DNA from: Coptodactyla brooksi
Lineage: Eukaryota > Arthropoda > Insecta > Coleoptera > Scarabaeidae
Direction of reading: 5' to 3'
Assembly (NCBI GenBank): GCA_033557675.1
Contig: JAWQRM010000432.1
Span: 1-22,716 of the forward strand
DNA length: 22,716 nt
Shown here one piece after another: positions 21,301 to 22,716 of the stretch. The position numbers and the translations under genes were made by a program. Below the pieces are notes generated by a model. The model searched no databases. It was not told the DNA's origin and saw only the letters and a list, made by a program, of their open reading frames with translations. The first letter of the stretch is position 1; every line of letters begins with the position of its first letter.

Positions 21301-22320
21301 AAACAATATAAAAGGGACATATGAATTATCTGTGTATGTGCCTTTTTAAAACAATGATGAAAGTCAATTGTTAAATGTCAAATTACACTCTTTACCATGA
21401 ATATCAGACCCAGAAAAACGCGTGTTTGGTATCAAATTTTGCAAGTTATCAAGGTTGTATTTGTTGAACTTAAAAAATAAATATTTATTTTAACTAGTAA
21501 TCTTGTAAATATATCTACTTTAGGTTTTAAATTTGACAGAGCTCTCACATTACTTTTACATTATAGTAGTATACATACTTCGTTGTAGTTGTTTCCAATT
21601 TGCTTTAAAGTCTCTTGCGTTTGAATATCCGCTTTATTAGTAGTCTTTAAGGCTTCTTGCAACAACCCATCCACGGACTGAGAAGGATAGTTTCTGATAA
21701 ATTCTTCAATGTTCTTCACTCTATCTAAATTTTTATCATGTAGAGAGCGGATCTTTCGAGATTTAATCTGCGACTCTAACAACTTTGGCTGCAAATCTTT
21801 TTGTATATTCTGTTTGGCTTCGTGCACATCATCTAAGAGACCAGACGCATTATTGTTTGCATCGGCTACTTTATCCTTTAAAATTTCCCTAACTGTAGAT
21901 ACATCGGTGACATAGTCCTTGCTTTGTTCTGCTGCTGTGTACGCTTCTTCTATTGCCGTCACTATATCGTTGTATGCGTTTGCTGCTTTTATGGCATTCG
22001 CCGATGTGCCCTCTGTTTCATGTAAGATGCTGTTGAGTTCCTCCGCTCGCGTTGATAAATTCTTGGCATGCTGGTCAACTGTAGGAAGCTTGTCATCTAT
22101 GTCTATCAGCTGTCCTTCTTTGACGTCTAAACTCTCCTCAAATGTTGCAATTGGTACATCCATCGACTTCTTATAATTGGATAAGTCTCCATATAAACGT
22201 CTGGCATTTTCCAAGTTTAAGGTGGCATTTGTTAACAATTCATCAGCATCTCTGAGATTATTTTTAGCTTCCTGGGTGTAGTTAAGAGAGCTTTCGAACT
22301 TCTTTTGAATGCGGTCTTGA
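8690..22320 (-). CDS. LanA: Laminin subunit alpha, 3' part of gene (14 coding exons, 5' end outside window)
   Basis: This gene encodes the C-terminal part of a laminin alpha chain, a secreted basement-membrane subunit that pairs with beta and gamma chains through its coiled coil and binds cell receptors through five LG domains. Exons in transcript order: 22320-21579, 21295-20879, 20825-20695, 20599-20315, 20191-19978, 15813-15484, 15426-15104, 15051-14807, 13601-13518, 13455-13156, 11839-11673, 11614-11375, 9390-9018, 8955-8690. They total 4117 bases. Every junction is in phase and all acceptors are AG. All donors are GT except the one after 13518, which is GC. Protein order is coiled coil, LG1, LG2, LG3, Pro/Thr linker, LG4, LG5, stop TAG. 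The LG1 style (GEVEDL, LWNF) favours the insect LanA (alpha3/5) type over wing blister. This is from memory of the families, so the symbol is tentative; the laminin alpha call itself is firm. Confidence 0.93.
9690..10150 (+). pseudogene. Possible LINE reverse transcriptase scrap in a laminin intron
   Basis: Weak but ordered motifs on the + strand: KTKLIKIN near 9705, YKYVGIAANES near 9778 (LINE polymerases have F-K-Y-L-G-I/V here), a hydrophobic LLFALSSYYYSLYG block near 9900 (resembling ..P.L.YG...W), KSNRCKYRFLWFLGIKKFPQ near 9965-10020 and IPVRILYFNQLNSYN near 10035-10080. The order fits a decayed Jockey-like C-terminal polymerase. Several stops are present. Confidence is limited without a search. 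Confidence 0.4.
10151..11374. other. Laminin intron (LG4 second exon to LG4/LG5 exon), rest
   Basis: No recognisable gene. Short frames (10537-10725 on -, 10759-10962 on +) show no motif and are judged chance. Confidence 0.5.
11375..11839 (-). CDS. LanA: Laminin alpha LG4 domain (exons 11839-11673 and 11614-11375)
   Basis: LG4 continues here as GSTSESRIEYDQPRG, YEFTLEFKTQASNGLIFYAS, YVTLYMQDGH, then LIHQFDGGHGVAFMKSELPY, NDDQWHKVIFSRDNSMGSLQ, IAAPFMLGGFSALKRDLILE. The 58-base intron is phase 0. LG4 closes in the next exon with FQGCLRNFEMNG and DVCADG. LG4-5 of laminin alpha chains bind dystroglycan, heparin and sulfatides. The upstream phase-1 junction accepts the linker exon and also, potentially, an alternative first exon at 12263-12143. 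Confidence 0.92.
12143..12263 (-). CDS. Candidate alternative first exon: signal peptide plus LG4 start
   Basis: On the - strand an ATG at 12263-12261 (context ccacaATGg, A at -3 and G at +4) opens 40 codons. They begin MDLLLCLTLLSAIVLVSS, a good signal peptide with a hydrophobic core and small residues at a likely cleavage site, and continue to a segment ending ESPLHFG. The open frame stops being needed at donor G|GTATGA in phase 1, exactly the phase the LG4 exon acceptor (11839) requires. The normal upstream exon ends CALPL...GPFKFG, and this one has CVLQF...SPLHFG, so both would supply the first LG4 strand. An in-frame TAA lies 39 bases upstream of the ATG, so this is not an extension of a longer frame. 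Inference: an internal promoter yields a secreted LG4-LG5 protein. No transcript evidence is available. Confidence 0.5.
12264..13155. other. Laminin intron upstream of the candidate alternative first exon
   Basis: No homology recognised. If the 12263-12143 exon is real, its promoter should lie here. No confident TATA box or initiator was seen; a 9-bp hairpin (12593-12613) is probably trivial. Confidence 0.4.
13156..13601 (-). CDS. LanA: Laminin alpha LG3-LG4 linker (exons 13601-13518 and 13455-13156)
   Basis: These two exons encode the linker and the first strand of LG4. The 84-base exon is Pro-rich (VPPLPPLHEPPRVTTLPPEI). The 300-base exon is rich in Pro, Thr, Asp and Glu (PTELPTDAPDHD, EPPPILREPYPPRTTPQPTA), suggesting an extended, probably O-glycosylated spacer, and ends CALPLHPAM...GPFKFG, where LG4 begins. 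Proteolysis in this linker is how LG4-5 is released in several laminins. An RGD tripeptide sits at 13441-13433. The intron between the exons needs a GC donor (AAG|GCATGA) to keep phase. No in-phase GT donor was found. Confidence 0.82.
13602..14545. other. Laminin intron between LG3 and linker exons
   Basis: AT-rich with no gene. A 139-codon - strand frame (14748-14329) runs through the hammerhead-like repeat and has no recognisable domain. Confidence 0.5.
14546..14655 (+). ncRNA. Hammerhead-ribozyme-like motif within a 24-bp inverted repeat (copy 1)
   Basis: Core elements on the + strand: CTGATGA (14576-14582), stem II GCTAAC/GTTAGC (14584-14589 with 14593-14598, loop ttg), then GAGA (14599-14602) where hammerheads have GAAA. 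A minimal stem III (AC with GT) is followed by cleavage triplet GTC ending at 14610. Stem I pairs GCTC (14572-14575) with GAGC (14611-14614). Outer arms 14546-14569 and 14632-14655 pair with one mismatch. This is the type I layout known from Penelope-like retroelements. Differences from the active core are the extra T at 14583 and G in place of A at 14601, so this copy is probably inactive. Confidence 0.6.
14807..15426 (-). CDS. LanA: Laminin alpha LG3 domain (exons 15426-15104 and 15051-14807)
   Basis: LG3 is encoded by two exons with a 52-base intron. Visible elements are MTLKFKTKEKDGLIFYATNQ, ISLALKNSKLVLISQ, YNDSEWHVVSIRHNDTTLRI, then after the intron LFIGGVPEEY, FMGCIGDATLNGTIVNF and LGKCIL. 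GCI and KCI form the expected disulfide pair. The second exon ends in HTG at donor GTACGCC in phase 1. The next coding exon is 1205 bases downstream and starts the Pro-rich linker, so LG3 closes here. In laminins the LG1-3 block binds integrins. Confidence 0.92.
15484..20191 (-). CDS. LanA: Laminin alpha LG2 domain (exons 20191-19978 and 15813-15484)
   Basis: Two exons encode LG2, split by a 4164-base intron full of mobile elements. The first begins RDKLKNLHPSTGCRFNGEGY and includes SDIQLRFKTFATEGLLFLYG and FIALELRNGKVLYK. The second continues YNLGYGTKVWYTPNTYNDGN, WHTVSARRDG, DYLFFGGYPG and FDGCIDNVVM, ending TPGCPVK. The pair GCI...PGCP supplies the conserved LG disulfide. The junction K|YNLGYG is phase 0 and restores the strand pattern L-Y-K-Y-N-L-G expected in LG folds, so the distant exons belong together. 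Confidence 0.9.
15814..16435. other. 3' part of the large LG2 intron, no feature
   Basis: AT-rich sequence between the LG2 second exon and the mariner remnant, without open frames or repeats that I can recognise. Confidence 0.5.
16821..16859. repeat. Perfect 18-bp inverted repeat inside the mariner remnant
   Basis: Arms 16821-16838 (caccacagtcaataatta) and 16842-16859 are exact complements with loop gga. Looser matching extends outward (atgaaattt at 16811-16819 against aaatttcat at 16871-16879, with a 10-base insertion on the right). Probably a small foldback element of about 70 bases. Confidence 0.8.
16882..17269. mobile_element. Foldback element with tRNA-related arms
   Basis: Left arm 16882-17036 and right arm 17087-17269 are imperfect reverse complements of each other along nearly their whole length, with a 50-base loop. 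Termini share gaatttaagtaattaattac (left) and its near-exact complement (right), followed by tttttatta; the inner ends share agacccgaaca. Each arm contains tRNA-like sequence. On the + strand the right arm has TAGCCCAGTGGTAAGA (box A type), tctgg-catgaaa-ccaga (an anticodon-stem-like hairpin with TGA in the loop) and GGTTCGAGG (box B-like). The left arm has TAGCTCAATGGTAAGAG on the - strand. No target duplication is clear. This looks like two head-to-head tRNA-derived units forming a foldback element. Confidence 0.7.
17640..19440 (+). pseudogene. Penelope-like retroelement remnant (reverse transcriptase and GIY-YIG endonuclease)
   Basis: The + strand, with many frameshifts, encodes PIRPLINFTTVPTYKISKYL, ARELRNRAQLKNK (18035-18135), then TIRLLQLICKQNHFRFNNKT, YIQEDGLPMHDPL (18265-18375). 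Next come QNLEETIVDEVKDKYQILPW and YRYVDDIIVIT (catalytic YVDD, 18460-18495), and HHNKLNFLDLIITRSTNELK, FKIYRKPTQP (18570-18660). Farther on are DYKLSKVYKLICNTCK (start of the GIY-YIG domain, 19035-19083) and LNTREVVEIYKHKKP (19197-19245). RT with LDL..F..YRKPT followed by a C-terminal GIY-YIG nuclease is diagnostic of Penelope-like elements. It is inactive. The long open frames on the opposite strand here are artefacts of A/C-rich codons. Confidence 0.8.
19630..19716 (+). ncRNA. Degenerate second copy of the hammerhead-like repeat (copy 2)
   Basis: This segment aligns throughout with 14570-14655: cgcccCTGATAA, stem II GCTAAT/GTTAGC with the same ttg loop, AAAAC, ..CTGTC cleavage triplet ending at 19670, CAGC, and the same 3' tail ggtgtagtggtgac. 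The core is damaged differently (CTGATAA, AAAA) and the 5' inverted arm is unrecognisable. It lies about 400 bases downstream of the Penelope-like endonuclease in the same orientation, as expected of a Penelope 3' terminal repeat. Confidence 0.5.
20315..21050 (-). CDS. LanA: Laminin alpha LG1 domain (end of exon 21295-20879, plus exons 20825-20695 and 20599-20315)
   Basis: LG1 is spread over three exons separated by short introns of 53 and 95 bases. Typical laminin G strands are visible: GYFKTNEKNGLLLYLGNEVG, then DDFMALEIENGYPVLTIEIG, then KLFVGSYPSEF and FEGEVEDLVIGDTPVSLWNF. The donor after RRTST (gtactt) was chosen over a later gtgtgt because it gives an uninterrupted LG consensus; both are in phase. 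No cysteine occurs anywhere in LG1. The position where other LG domains have Gly-Cys (GC[ILM]) reads GEV here. In laminins the LG1-3 group is the integrin-binding module. Confidence 0.88.
20879..22320 (-). CDS. LanA: Laminin alpha coiled-coil exons (end of domain II/I)
   Basis: Two exons (22320-21579 and 21295-20879) encode about 330 residues of helical heptad sequence, followed by the first part of LG1. The sequence is rich in Asn, Glu, Lys, Leu and Ala, has no cysteine and carries several N-glycosylation sequons (for example NYT, NAT, NLS, NAS). This fits the laminin alpha arm that winds with beta and gamma chains. The first exon begins with one base of a split codon after the acceptor ..gttatag, so at least one more exon lies upstream beyond the window. 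The first exon's donor is GTATGT with phase 0. LG1 begins around IKVGLRFERNTTLELRN, near 21050. Confidence 0.9.
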
Positions 22321-22716
22321 CTATAACAAAATACAATTGATGACAATTAATGTTTAACTCTTGATCACATTTTGTCTATGAGAAGAATAATACAAGCCTG
22401 CAAAATTTAGGCTGTGTCATGTTTTTAACTTTTGTTAATCGATTTCTGTGAGCTTTTTTTTAGCGTTGAATCTGAAGATAACTTTTATCGCAAGTTTCAA
22501 AATTTATAAAAAGTCAAAAGATTGTGAAAATATGAGACTTTAAAATAGGTCTTATAATAGAGGCTTAAACAAGAGGCTTAAACACAAAATAGGTAAATTA
22601 CACAATTTTATTTCATATGCAGAAGTTTCTTTGGACAGCTCATGCTCTGCTTCATGCATTTCCTTTTATGTTCTCCATGGGGTTCATCTCGGTGTAATAT
22701 CGAATAGGTGTCGGCC
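22321..22716. other. Laminin intron running off the window
   Basis: Starts after the acceptor at 22321. Contains a tandem pair gaggcttaaac (about 22560-22583). No exon was recognised up to the edge. Confidence 0.5.

Noticed and set aside
1..22716. CRISPR arrays, bacterial operons, rRNA genes
   Set aside because: No direct-repeat arrays or rRNA sequence; the spliced genes and transposon types show animal nuclear DNA.

Overview
The window looks like AT-rich arthropod, most probably insect, nuclear DNA. The evidence is spliced genes with 50-60 base introns, a laminin alpha gene, and many decayed eukaryotic transposons (mariner, Tc1, IS630-like, hAT, Tigger/CENP-B type, LINE and Penelope). The species cannot be told from the sequence.

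Layout. Positions 1-5200 are mostly a graveyard of mobile elements: a hAT-like remnant (- strand), an IS630/Tc1-type remnant (-), a 739-base mariner deletion derivative with both terminal repeats and TA duplications, and a retroelement-like zinc-finger scrap. Positions 5209-5625 hold the last two exons of a saccharopine dehydrogenase-like oxidoreductase gene (+ strand). Positions 5626-8690 are the region between two convergent genes, with LINE, Tc1 and CENP-B-like remnants.

From 22320 down to 8690 (- strand) run 14 coding exons of the 3' part of a laminin alpha chain, about 1370 codons. They encode the end of the coiled-coil arm, LG1-LG3, a Pro/Thr-rich linker, and LG4-LG5 with the stop codon. 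All exon phases fit together. The 5' part of the gene lies beyond the right edge. One large intron (15814-19977) holds a mariner interrupted by a tRNA-related foldback element, followed by a Penelope-like retroelement (reverse transcriptase and GIY-YIG endonuclease). A degenerate hammerhead-ribozyme-like sequence lies downstream of the Penelope remnant. A better preserved copy of the same sequence lies in another laminin intron at 14546-14655.

The most interesting observation is in the intron before LG4 (11840-13155). There the - strand carries an ATG-started 40-codon open exon. It encodes a signal-peptide-like segment followed by a stretch resembling the start of LG4. It ends at a GT donor in exactly the phase needed to join the LG4 exon, so it could be an alternative first exon for a short secreted LG4-LG5 protein made from inside the laminin gene.
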